Positions 1-11,038 of a stretch of DNA of 64,000 nucleotides are shown piece by piece. The position numbers and the translations under genes were made by a program. This DNA is from Atriophallophorus winterbourni (Eukaryota; Platyhelminthes; Trematoda; Plagiorchiida; Microphallidae). Position 1 is the first letter of the stretch. The number at the start of each line of letters is the position of its first letter. Where the stretch lies: contig JACCGJ010013905.1 of NCBI GenBank assembly GCA_013407085.1, positions 32,959 to 96,958 on the forward strand, in the 5' to 3' direction. A model generated the notes under the pieces. It saw only the letters and a program-made list of their open reading frames with translations. It did not search any database and was not told where the DNA came from.

Positions 1-357
1 TCTTTTCATGATTGTGGTAAGTATTTCTTGTGTGCATATTCGCATTTAATATTTACCCGTTATTTCCACGGTGCGATCTTAGTTAGATCGTGTGTTTGTA
101 AATATTGCCGTGATAAACGCGCAGGCCCTTCACATATGTTGTTTCTGGCGTTGTACAGTTCACAGCATCGCTTCACGCGAATTTCGTCCCAAGTAGCAAA
201 TGTTGAAGTTTGTCCTCTGACACTCCTGGGCATTGTTCACCTTGCTTCTGGAGATATAGGTCGGTTCTCTCAGCGCTATTTTATATTATTATATTACATA
301 TATAATGGGAACCTCAATCGATTAACCATATTGGTTTTTACAGACAAGGCTTAGATG

Positions 358-402
<45 letters not shown>

Positions 403-2307
403 GATCAAGAGAGCCATTGGCCCAAACAAACTTAAAACGGCTCCCATTAAGTCTTTATCTGGTAACCCGATTGTCGGCAAAACTCAACAGATGGAAAGAT
501 GGGTAGAGCACTTCTCATCTCTCTACTAAGGGACAGTATGGTTCTACCGCATGCACTTGAAAAAGTCGAACGGCCGACAATTGAATATCTAGATAGCCCT
601 CCTACTCTTGATGAGCTCAATAAGGCAATCGACCGCTTAGCGAATTGGAAGGCCCCTGGTGACGACGGAATTCCACCTGAGCTCATCAAATGCGGTAGAG
701 CAGCATTATTACAGCCTCTTCACCATTTGCTTCTTCAGTGCTGGCAGGAGGGGGGTGTCCCACAAGAGATGCGAGGCACAAAGATCATCACGCTATTTAA
801 GAATAAGGGTGACAGAGACGACTTCAACAATTACAGAGGAATCTTCCTTCTGAATGTTATAAGCAAATTGTTTGCAAAAGTCTTACAGATCCGGCTGCAA
901 GTTTTAGCTGATAGAATTTTCTCCGAATCTCAATGTGGCTTACGCAAGGGAAGATCAACCGTTGACATGATCTTCTCCCTGAGACAACTTCAAGAAAAGT
1001 GTCGGGAACAGCGCATGCCATTATACGCTGTTTTTATTGATTTAACGAAGGCATTCAACTACGTCAGCAGGGAGGGTCTTTTCAAAATGCATGATCTGAT
1101 AGGCTGCCCCCGAAGGCTGCTCAGACCCGTTATTTCGTTCCAATCAGGCATAAAAGGCTCAGTCCATTTTAACGGTTGCAGTTCAGAAGCATTTGAAATT
1201 CGCCGAGGCGTCAAACAAGGGTATGTTCTTGCTCCCACGCTGTTCGGCATTTTCTTTGCTTTTAGGACGAGAACAGAAGGCATTTACATACGCACGCGAA
1301 GTGATGGCAAGCTTTTCAACCTTAACCGGTTAAGAGCACAAACCAAAGTACGGGATGTGATAATCCGTGACCTGTTGTTTGCCGACGATGCAGCCTTTAT
1401 TGCTCACTCCCAAGAGAACCTACAGTCTGTAATGCACTGTTTTTCGTCGGCATGCAAAGACTTTGGTCTAACAATCAGCATGAGCAAGACCAAAGTCCTT
1501 GGTCAAGGGACTGTATCGCCTCCCGTCATAACTGTTGGAAACTGTCAGCTTGAATCAGTACATCAGTTCACATACCTTGATTCAACCATTGTGGATCATC
1601 TATCGCTAGACACGGAGATTGATAAGCGGATTGGCAGAGCAGCTCTCTTTTTGTCCCGATTCAACTCTCGTGTTTGGGGTAACCGCAAGCTGACTGTAAA
1701 GACAAGGATGATGGTATACAGCGCGTGCGTACTAAATGCTTTACTATACGGCAGCGAAACCTATACCACCCACGCAAGACACGAACGGAAGCTGAATGCT
1801 TTCCATCTACGAAGCATCCGTCGTATCTTGAACATATCGTGGATGGACAGAGTGACTAACGCTCAAGTGCTTTCAAAAGCTGGTCTACAGAGCATGTTCA
1901 CCCTATTACGTCAGCGCCGCCTGCGGTGGCTTGGTCATGTCTATAGAATGGAACATGGTCGTATTCCGAAAGATCTACTCTACGGTGAGTTGCAATTAGG
2001 AAGTCGACCACACTTGCGGTACAAAAATGTTTGCAAACGAGATATGAAAGCTCTTGACATTGACCCCGCAAGCTGGGAAGAACTTGCTCTTGACCGCTCA
2101 CTTTGGAGGCATTGTGTAAAGCGTCGTCTGCAAGCCGGGGAGGAGCAAATACAGCTCTTGGCTGCTGAACTCAGATCACACCGCCGGCGTGCAACTGATG
2201 CAATACAACAGAGTTCTTACTATCGTTGCAAGCGCTGCGGGAAAGATTGTTCCTCCCGAATCGGACTGTTTAGTCATTCAAAAAGCTGCAAAACACGAAA
2301 TTCATGC

Positions 2308-2349
<42 letters not shown>

Positions 2350-5300
2350 GAGAAATTTTACATTGTTGTTTTATTAAATATTTTGCATGACAATGTACGA
2401 ATTGATACACATGTTCGGTTGTGCAATTCCGCAGCTCGTTCGTGAAACGTCGCTTCGTTTTCAGGTTCGGTTCCGCACACGCTTAAATCACTGGAAGTGA
2501 TTCCCTGTAATGCACACATTTGTGATTTGAAGAAAGGCACTAACACTACAATCAACTTGAGATTCAACACAAGTAAGTTTGTTTCATTTACTAGGATGCG
2601 TGATCCAAATTACCTATTTTTGTTTTTTCAAATATCCATTACAGTAACTAGTAAAGTCGAAAATATACCCTCATTCGTTACTGAAAATTCACCCTCATGT
2701 GAGGTATGCGTTGTTTCAAAATAGGTGCAGTGCAATACCGGTGGCTGTTTTGGAATATTTTGCAATAAACCAATAAGCATCATATAATGAAAATTCAGCT
2801 GAAATTCAATGAATACTCTTGTTTCTCCGAGTATTGGTCTCATCCATTTTGCGAACGGATATGATAATGATACAGATTTTACAGGACGGTGGAGTTCGAA
2901 CAAAAGTTCGCTTGCCTGAATGGCTTGCGTGTCCCCTTCAACCATTATAATCACTAAAATAATAAGAATTTATGATGCATCGACTGGTCCGCATATATTT
3001 CGAACGGAATATGCAGCATGTCGCTTTACGGTTGCCATGAAAATTTTGGTTTTCTGGTTCATGCACAAACAGCTTGCATGCTGCTGTGATTGATTGCATA
3101 GGCTTGGGAATAATTATAAGAAAAAAGCAGAATAAAAGTGAAAAGCTTTATGCATAATTCCGTACATATTTTAGGGGATTAAGTTTGGTTAATCGAGGTC
3201 CGTTTTTAACGTCTTCCACGTTGTGACCCCACGTGGACATTCGATTCAACGTTACAGACTTTACACACACACTGTTTCCTGTCCACAAACCGATTGTGCT
3301 ACGATTCATCCCTGATTACGTTCACCCACGAATCTCACAACACGCAAAAACACCTATTGCTCCAATTTGCGCTTGTATTATACTTCCCCTATATCAAGAG
3401 CATGCGGATCCTGATCATACTGTCCCTACCTGATGAGTGCCACCAGCACGAAACCGGTCGTGGGGTGTGTGATGGAAATGCATGCAAATGAGCTTTATCT
3501 ATTGATCCAGTTTTCACGCCAATGATGACTTTTGGGCAATTTTCGTCGTTACGGAGGATGTCCCAGATTTGTCTGCTCTAATTTTCAAGCACTTTCATGT
3601 TGCCGGTTGTGTTGGATTCATTTAATTAAACTCTCCGAATTGCACATCGTCAAACAGCTTACGTTCTCCTTCATTCGATATCGTTTCCTGACAGAATTTC
3701 ATTCGAATCGTTCTAATTTTGTGAACAAAATTTCTGTGGCTATGTTGTTGTCGGTCTTTTCGCGCTTCTTACTCTTGAGTTGTGCTGAATGGCGGTGTTA
3801 TGCCTCCTTCACGAGTACTCTTGATGACCTCTATAATATTACGCACAAAATCGCAACAAAATATGATATTAAAGAGATAAATTCAATCTCTATTGCACGG
3901 TATCGGGTGTTCTTTTGACCAAGATATCTTAGGCTGAAGGAATAAATACCCTTCAATATAGAGCGGATTCAGACGGCAATATGATCTAAATCGATCGAGA
4001 ATTTGATAAAGTTTACCACCTAAATAGTTGACCTAAGGTATGCTGGACGTACCAGTGTGCTTTATATTAACGAGCCAACCAAAAGGAATGTTTTGCAGAA
4101 TATGTTTACCAGAATATTTTTTATGATAAATATATTTTGTGCGTCATTCGTGTATGATGCAGCTTTTGACGAGTATAATTTCTTTTGAGAGAACTGCAGG
4201 TTAAGTTACCAGTTAACCATGAAACGAATGCGGCTAGATGCACCCGAACAACTTCAAATGGGATCGTCAGTGAGTAGATGTGGCAAGGCACTTTGTATTC
4301 CGATTCGTCAGCGATGTGATCACGAGCAAAAATAGAGCGGAGTCTTTTTAAGAGGTGGTCTCTTTCTGCTTCGCCAAGGTGAGCTTTATGCATACTTCAT
4401 GTGTTGCGGTTCGTGTTCAGTCAAATAGCTTCAACACAGTCATGAAAACCACGGACACGATCAAGCAAAATTCTCATTCATCATAGCTATTTATTGGCTA
4501 AAACTGCGCTCCTCATATTTCTAGTGGATTCGCTGTCTTCGTTAAAAGGAATTTTACGTAGGCTGTTTGATCTCCTCGGTAGGTATTAGGCATTCAGCAT
4601 ACCAACATGCATATCAATTAATCTACATTATTGAAACCGCGTTTCGTGTTACAAGGTCACATTGACTTGATTACAGTGTAACGGGCTTTTTTACAATTAT
4701 CGTTGCATTCAGCAGCCTTCTCAAGTTAAATTTATCATTGTATGCTATTTATAGTGACTGTCTTCAGATTCTGTTATTCTCTAAGTGCCAAAATGTAGGT
4801 TGATTTTAATGAACCATTTTACAAATCATGATAACATTTCGCGCTTAGCCTCAATCGAATATCAATCTTGTTTTAATTTGAACAGCGAAAACCGTACGTG
4901 ACGGGACGTTTGCCGTGCATGGTATTATCGCATTCGTGCCAGTACCGTTTCCTGTACACGATAAACACGTGTGTCACTTCTTGTCGCCATCCTGCCCGAT
5001 GGTTCCGGATGTTCCAGAATATTTGTATTCGTTCTCGTTGCCAATTCTAAATAAATATCCGAATGTGAGTTGGATGGAGTTTTATGCTCCTTGCATTACT
5101 TACTTTATTGCTATACGCGCAATGCCAATCTGTACTCCAGGAAGGCAGTATTTACATTTAATTCAATTCAATTCAATTTTAATGGTCTAAAAAGCATATA
5201 GCTTTACAAAAACCACAAAAAATATGGAAATTTACAAATAACATATCTCAGTAAAAACGGGATTTGTTTGCTTACTGAACAGTTCGGGAATCAGGTAAAA

Positions 5301-7339
5301 ATCCAAATGATAGAAACTCTTTTCACTCAGTGGAATGGCACATGTATATCCATGGGGTCGAGATGATTTGATGTGTGAGTTCACAGTTATTAGGTTGTGG
5401 AATACATAGTCTCAATGTTCGGATGGGTCGACAGGAATTCGTCTAAACTGGATTTGAATATATCCAAGTTGATTGCATGTGCAACATTCGAGGGTAGGTA
5501 GTTCCAAGTGAAACATACACGTACAGAATAAAAATATCTTCGACAGTTCAGTCGCGAGTCGGGAATCAGTACTGTGTACTCATGACTCCGGCTGGTTCTT
5601 GGTGGTTGTCGTGTGAATAGTGTATTAAGGGGATGGCTGGGGGTATGCAATATGTTAAACATTAGGATCATATCACCTCTAAGACGTCGGTAAGGAGAGT
5701 CGAAGAGGTTGAGGTTTGCAATACGATCTTCGTATTGTTTGTGCTTTAATCCCCACACGAGCTTCGTGGTCCGATGATAGATCTGCTGCAAGAGATTGAT
5801 GTCTTTCTTTAACCAGGGTGACCAAGCCTGAACCGCATACTCCATGGTGGGCCTCAAGTAGGTATTAATTATTCGATGAAGACTTAAAGCAAACTACGCT
5901 AGCTAAATGTTAATGAATCGAACACGAGATGTATATCGGTCTTAGAAAATATGCGCTGGTCAATGCTTGTTTTCCTCGGGTGTTTTCACACCTATTCAAG
6001 ATAAAGTTTCCATATAAAAGTTCCAAACTTTTACAAGGTATTTGCAAAAGTGGACAGATGGAGTAATAAAAACACGTACAATTCACCTAAGAATACTGAA
6101 GTTTCAGATCTTGCGGCACTTTTGCAAGGTTTAAACTGTTTTAAAATAATAGTCAAAATACTCTCCAACTTAAATCAGTAAACCGAACGAACCTTACTGC
6201 ACATATTTCGCCAAAAACACTCAAAGCATATCATGTAAAGATGTATCTGTGCCAATGACTTCAAACTCAGTCAGGCGTTGATTTACAGAGGAGACAGCGA
6301 TACATATGGATTAAAATTTTGAATCTTTTAAATTTATTTAGTGTGATATTTTGTGTCTTCCTGATACAATAATAGCAAGGTGATTTCTCGTTATCTTGAA
6401 TGTAGAATTAGTAATCTCGTATGGATTTAGAGAAGCATGCACTCTCTGTGGATAAATAATAACTTAATTTATTGATGAAATCTAAGCACAATAGCTGCGC
6501 CACAACAATATGCACCAAAATAAATATTCAGAATTCCAATAGCACTCTATCGTACATTGTAGCCAACTGTTAGAACATACTTGACAGCCGCTCAGGCCGT
6601 TACAAACGAATAAAATCATATTCTTTTGTAAAGGCCTGAGCGGATGCTGCGTACTGGCATTCTGTCTTTTGTGTGATAAGTTTTCTTGTTCTATGCAACA
6701 GAAAGCGGAAGATTGTATGCCATACCAGCCTTAAATTGATCAATATAAAATTGAAACCAAGTATGCACAAACAGTTGGCTACAATGTACGAGCGAGTGTT
6801 ATTGGAATTCTGAATATTTGTTTTGGTGCATATTGTTGTGGCGCGGTTATTGTGCTTAGATTTCATCAATAATGATGTTGGTGAACAGACGAGATCAGGC
6901 GAATTAGACTTAATCATTTGTAAGTAGCCTTGTTCTGTTTCCTTTTATTCGGACCCAAATAGCTTAGTAACATTGGAGTCAAACTAAGCGTACATTTTTG
7001 TCATACGCGAGAGAATTGTACTGCCACCCTGCAGGTTCAAAAAAATTCGCAATTGTTATAAAGACAATAAATTTATCAAAAATTGCTTTGCTGTTATCCG
7101 CATATCTATCGGTGTATTTCTGTATTTCTGAATAGTAATCCACGAATCCAATTAATCCACAGAGTTTGAACCTCATTATCCAAATATATGATGTTCCTTC
7201 TGAGAGTTAAGCAGGCTAAAATATGGTTCCCTTATTTCATCTATTTTTCCAGGTACGTGTCAACATTCGTTGGGAAATTAAAGACGATCAGAATAAAGAT
7301 ATGATCTGCGTTGAATTCCCCGCTCAAATTGTATCCTAA
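1..7339 (+). CDS. NPC2-like / ML-domain secreted lipid-binding protein, gene 1 (5' partial)
   Basis: Exons at 1-16 (end of exon 1 only), 2465-2572, 4886-5064 and 7253-7339, stop TAA at 7337. All introns are GT-AG with phases 1, 1, 0, exactly as in the three other family members here, and exon 2 is again 108 nt; exon 3 is 179 nt, one codon shorter. Conserved cysteines are visible: DCG across the first junction, PCNAHIC in exon 2, VC and SPSCP in exon 3, and MIC in exon 4. ML-domain proteins of the NPC2 type are small secreted or lysosomal beta-sandwich proteins that bind sterols or other lipids; that role here is inferred from the family. The introns are 2448, 2313 and 2188 bp, because an RTE-like LINE sits in intron 1, a hammerhead repeat in intron 2, and a CR1 copy and a foldback in intron 3. 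The reading frame itself is unbroken. The start codon lies before the window. Confidence 0.85.
362..397. repeat. (AT)n microsatellite
   Basis: Uninterrupted AT dinucleotides in intron 1 of NPC2-like gene 1. The 5'-truncated LINE at 397-2310 begins exactly at its right edge. Confidence 0.95.
397..2347 (+). mobile_element. RTE-like LINE copy 1, 5'-truncated, in intron 1 of NPC2-like gene 1
   Basis: This copy starts inside the linker between endonuclease and reverse transcriptase (YDGIKRAIGPNKL in one frame), shifts frame near 520, and runs through the RT domain and C-terminal zinc finger. It ends in a CAACAA remnant followed by (TA)n at 2312-2347. It has lost the endonuclease and most of the 3' UTR seen in copies 2 to 4. 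Having TA microsatellites at both ends suggests insertion into a TA tract, though no clean target-site duplication can be read. It has the same orientation as the host gene. Confidence 0.85.
499..2445 (+). pseudogene. Reverse transcriptase ORF of RTE-like LINE copy 1 (648 codons open)
   Basis: A long open frame with the RT signatures KAPGDDGIPPEL (about residues 51-62), a CGLRKGRSTVDM motif, QGYVLAPTLFGIFF and the catalytic FADD at residues 294-297. It ends with a C2HC finger (CKRCGKDC then HSKSC). Compared with the other copies it lacks six residues (LLLKHA) after GIFFA and a few residues in the C-terminal GSRPLGRPH stretch, both in frame. The frame then runs through the terminal (TA)n into host DNA, so the last 40 or so residues (YIYIYI onward) are not part of the element. 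Without the endonuclease domain it cannot be an autonomous LINE. The annotated start is only the first Met after the frameshift. Confidence 0.8.
2312..2347. repeat. (TA)n microsatellite
   Basis: TA dinucleotide run at the 3' end of LINE copy 1, about 120 bp upstream of exon 2 of NPC2-like gene 1. Confidence 0.95.
3380..3495 (+). mobile_element. Hammerhead-ribozyme repeat fragment in intron 2 of NPC2-like gene 1
   Basis: This stretch shares several blocks with the repeats at 59535-59908 on the other strand: GAGCATGCGGATCCTGATC, CTGTCCCTAC, the hammerhead core and ATGCATGCAAATG. It corresponds to about half of a 237-bp unit. It is on the same strand as the gene, so the ribozyme would be in the pre-mRNA of NPC2-like gene 1. 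Confidence 0.7.
3424..3465 (+). ncRNA. Type I hammerhead ribozyme, canonical core
   Basis: Helix I is CCCTAC (3424-3429) with GTGGGG (3460-3465), six pairs with one G-U. The core is CTGATGA (3430-3436). Helix II is GTGC (3437-3440), loop CACCA, GCAC (3446-3449). GAAA is at 3450-3453. Helix III is the self-complementary ACC/GGT (3453-3458) with essentially no loop, and the cleavage site is GTC, after 3459. All invariant bases are present. A helix III this short is known for hammerheads of animal retrozymes and Penelope-like elements, which tend to work better as dimers. Cleavage itself is not shown by sequence. Confidence 0.85.
5158..5883 (-). mobile_element. CR1-like LINE (AATTG-tail class), 5'-truncated, in intron 3 of NPC2-like gene 1
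   Basis: On the minus strand the copy runs from the C-terminal end of the RT ORF (5857-5390: RPTMEYAVQAWSPWLKKD, LNCRRYFYSVRVCFTWN) through the 3' UTR to a tail of AATTG repeats at 5158-5180. The 3' end is almost identical to the element entering the window at 63902-64000. It is opposite in orientation to the host gene. Confidence 0.85.
6471..6870. repeat. Foldback: 100-bp inverted repeat with 200-bp spacer
   Basis: The left arm 6471-6571 is the reverse complement of 6770-6870 with few mismatches (for example ATGCACCAAAATAAATATTC against GAATATTTGTTTTGGTGCAT). No coding capacity. It lies in intron 3 of NPC2-like gene 1. It could be a MITE-like foldback or a local inverted duplication; no target duplication is evident. 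Confidence 0.8.
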
Positions 7340-8261
7340 ATGTTTGCTTTTTAACGACGCCTCTGCTTCAACGTTTATCGAGATTCGTTGTCTAAACTAT
7401 TTCTCACGCTTTAAATATAATCGCAACGATCATTTTTTTATTTCTTTAAAAAATGTTTGCATCCGTGATTTCTCTGGCGGGATGGGAAAATTTGTTGTCC
7501 AATTTTGCTTGTTTATTGCTGTAAACAATCTAACAAACGTTTCTCAGTGAATTTGTAAAAGAAGTTGCACAATAGCGTTAAGGCAAAACCTCAAACTATA
7601 TGACAATGACGATTAAATGAAATCAAAAAGCTTCGTTTTCCAACATTCCTACGTGATTACGTTTAAAGAAATCTGTGCGCAACCATTTTAGACCAGAATT
7701 ATGTAACAGTTACATTTCATTCAAGTTCCACCTGCATATAACTTTCGTGGTAGTATGACGAAGATAGCCTCTGAGTTGTTTCTAATGATGTGCTACAATG
7801 TGAGCCCCAACAACACTAAAATATTTTATAAATTGTATACTACTTGAAAAATTATACTCTTGAAGCTTCATCTTTCCGATAGTCAAGGAGAAGCATTAAT
7901 GCGATCCAAAACAACAATGAAATAAGGTATTTTATCATCAAGGGTTAAAAAATGTAATATACTACCTTTTAATGAATCATCTTTGAAACTACTGTTCAAG
8001 TTAAAAGTACAATATAATTATAACACCGCGGTCCGTGTTTGCTGTAGTTGAACGTTTCACCTTCATTTTAATCATATCAAACTCCTTCTTAAAAGCAACT
8101 TTTTGAAATTTTGAAAAATGGCGTGTCAAATAGATTGACTCATTGATTGGGCTCCTGAACACCTCAAAGTGTGCCCTAATGAAGTCCCATCTTCCTGTTT
8201 AGGATCACCAATCAGTAGCCGCGATCTACTGTTTATTTAGACATGGTTATCGTACCACTTT
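7340..8261. other. No gene recognised
   Basis: AT-rich DNA downstream of NPC2-like gene 1. No conserved reading frame, transposon domain or RNA gene could be recognised. Confidence 0.6.
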
Positions 8262-8263
8262 CT

Positions 8264-8299
8264 GTTGTTGTTGTTGTTGTTGTTGCTGTTGTTGTTGGC
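8264..8299 (-). repeat. (CAA)n 3' tail of LINE copy 2
   Basis: GTTGTT repeats on the plus strand, CAACAA on the element strand, directly after the 3' UTR. Copies 3 and 4 end in the same CAACAA motif but with only two or three units. Confidence 0.85.
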
Positions 8300-8581
8300 C
8301 TCCTTCGGTCGATGTCCACCATGGATCACAATCGCGTGAATGTTCAAGTTTTGCAGCTTTCGGAATGACTAAACAGTCCGATTCGGGAGGAACAATCTCT
8401 CCTGCAGCGCTGGTAACGAAAGTCACAACTCGGTTGTATTACGTCAGTTGCACGCCGGCGGCGTGATCTGCGTTCAGCACCCAAGACCTGTGTCTGCTCC
8501 TCCCCAGCTTGCAGACGACGCTTTACAAAGTGCATCCAATGTGAGCGGTCAAGAGCAAGTTCTTCCCGATTCGCCGAGCTT

Positions 8582-9508
8582 TCATATCTCTTTTGCAAAC
8601 GTCTTTGTACAGCATGTGCTTTCTGCCCAATGGTCGACTTCCCAGTTGCAACTCACCATAGAGTAGATCTTTCTGAATACGACATTTTTTATTCTGTAGA
8701 CATGACCAAGCCAGCGCAAGCGGCGCTGTCGTAATAGAGTGAACATGTTCTGTAGTCCAGCTTTTGAAAGCACTTCAGCATTGGTTACTCTGTCCACCCA
8801 CGATATGTTCAAGATACGACGGATGCTTCGTAGATGGAAAGCATTCAGCTTCCGTTCGTGTCTCGCATGGGTGGCCCAGGTTTCGCTGCCGTACAGTAAA
8901 GCATTTAGTACACACGCGTTGTATACCATCATCTTTGTCTTTACAGTCAGCTTGCGGTTACCCCAAACACGAGAGTTCAAACGGGACAGAATGACAGCTG
9001 CTCTGCCAATCCGCTTATCAATCTCGGTGTCTAGCGATAGGTGATCCGCAATGGTTGAATCAAGGTTTATGAACTGATGTACTGATTCAAGCTGACAGTT
9101 TCCAACAGTTATGACGGGAGGCGATACAGTCCATTGACCAAGGACTTTGGTCTTGCTCATGCTGATTGTTAGCTCGAAGTTTTTGCATGCCGACGAAAAA
9201 CAGTGCATTACAGACTGAAGGTGCTCTTGGGAGTGAGCAATGAAGGCTGCATCGTCGGCAAACAACAGGTCACGGATTAGCACATTTCGTGCCTTGGTTT
9301 GTGCTCTCAACCGGTTTAGTTTGAAAAGCTTGCCATCACTTCGTGTGCGTAGGTAAATACCTTTTGTCCTCGTCCTGAAAGCGTGCTTCAGAAGCAGAGC
9401 AAAGAAAATGCCGAACAGCGTTGGGGCAAGAACACACCCTTGTTTGACGCCTCGGCGAATTTCAAAGGATCCTGAGCTGAAAGCGTTAAAATGGACTGAG
9501 CACTTCAT
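8582..9508 (-). pseudogene. RT domain, C-terminal half, of LINE copy 2
   Basis: Open 308-codon stretch with FEIRRGVKQGCVLAPTLFG, catalytic FADDAAFIAH, the SMSKTKVLGQ and HLRSIRRILN motifs, and the start of the RRLRWLGHV region. It is closely similar to residues 150-470 of the copy 1 ORF and here keeps the LLLKHA segment missing in copy 1. A frameshift follows at about 8600. Confidence 0.85.
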
Positions 9509-9611
9509 GCCTGAATGGAACGAAATAACGAGCTTTAGCAGTCTTGGGGGCAGCCTATCAAATCAAGCATTTTGAAAAGACCCTCCCTGCTGACGTAGTC
9601 GAATGCCTTCG

Positions 9612-10085
9612 TTAAATCAATAAAACAGTGTATAATGGCATGCGCTGTTCCCGACACTTTTCTTGAAGTTGTCTCAGGGAGAAGGTCATGTCAACGGTTG
9701 ATCTTCCCTTGCAGAAGCCACATTGAGATTCGGAGTAAATTATATCTGATGAAACTTGCAGCCGGATCTGTAAGACTTTAGCAAACAATTTTCCTACAAC
9801 ATTCAGAAGGGAGATTCCTCTGTAATTGTTGCGGTCACGTCTATCTGCTTTATTCTTGAATAGCGTGATGATCTTTGTGTCTCGCATCTCTTGTGGGACA
9901 CACTCCTCCTGCCAGCACTGGAGTAGCAAATGGTGAAGCGATTGTGATAATGTTGCTCTACAGCATTTGATAAGCTCAGGTGGAATTCCGTCGTCACCAA
10001 GGGCCTTCACATTCGCTAAGAGGTCGATTGCTCTATTGTGCTCATCAAGAGTAGGGGGAGTATCTAGATATTCAATGGTTGACAA
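9612..10085 (-). pseudogene. RT domain, N-terminal part, of LINE copy 2
   Basis: Contains TIEYLDTPPTLDEHNRAID, ALGDDGIPPELIKC, the NNYRGISLLNVVGKLFAKVL motif and SQCGFCKGRSTVDM, the fingers region of the RT. It is separated from the downstream half by a frameshift near 9610. Confidence 0.8.
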
Positions 10086-10759
10086 CCGCTCGACATTTTA
10101 AAATACATGTGGTGAAACCGTACTGTCCCTAGAGTAGAGAGAGGAGAAGTGTTCTACCCATCTTCCCATCTGCTGAGTTTTGTCCACAATCGGGTCACCA
10201 GATGCAGACTTAATGGGAGCCGTTTTAAGTTTGTTTGGACCAATGGCTCCTTGATCCCATCATATATGCCGTGAAAATTTCCAGTTTCCGCAGCTTTTTG
10301 GATACTAAGGCTAATTTCTGTCCAGTAGTCATTTGCACATCGCCTTGCAGTCTGTTGGACCTGATTTCTAGCTGCTCCTAAAAGTCGTAAGTTTTCATCT
10401 GTTGGCATATATTTGAACCTCAAGAATGGTGACCGTTTCTCATCCAACACAGCAGTCATCTCAGAAGCTTTTGCTTCGAACCAGTTGCTCGTTCGAGCTT
10501 TCTTTGGACCGGAAGTGGAAAGTGCGACTCAACATATGCATCTTTTTATCGATTCCCAGTTTTCTGAAGCCGATTCAAGTGGGGTTGTCTTGCTGAACTC
10601 GGCTGTGAAGGCTTTTGCAAATCGCGCAGCTAGATTAGGTTCGCACATGCGGGTGATTTCAATCCTAGGCTCACCAGACAATTTGATGCGGTGAAATATC
10701 GTGTCGGAAAGCTTCCGTTTTGCACAGACCACTGAATGATCAGTGTCACAGTCTGCGAT

Positions 10760-11038
10760 TTAATATGATCTGGTGAGAAGTACGCTTCCTATATTAATGC
10801 GCCTAACAATAATAAGATCAAGCTGGTGCCAGTGCTTAGAGCGAGGATGTTTCCAAGAGACCTTATGCTGTGGTTTTGTTTGAAAGAAAGTGTTACTAAC
10901 ACAAAGACTAAACTGTGTGTATAATTCTAAAAGGCGTTGTCCATTTTCATTGGTTTTGCCTACACCGAACCTCACGAGACAGTTTTGCCAAGATTCGTAA
11001 TCCGCACCAACTCTAGCATTGAAATCACCCAATACCAC
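10760..11038 (-). pseudogene. Endonuclease domain, C-terminal part, of LINE copy 2
   Basis: Begins VLGDFNARVGADYESW and continues through SWKHPRSKHWHQLDLIIVRR, the GDFN and DLI blocks of an AP-endonuclease-type (EEP) domain. The upstream half lies at 11565-11040 in other frames with stops. Confidence 0.8.

Noticed and set aside
2628..2954. 108-codon minus-strand frame in intron 2 of NPC2-like gene 1
   Set aside because: Not similar to any element in the window and not supported by context.
3532..3918. 128-codon frame in intron 2 of NPC2-like gene 1
   Set aside because: No recognisable domain and low-complexity AT-rich composition. I cannot support it as a gene.
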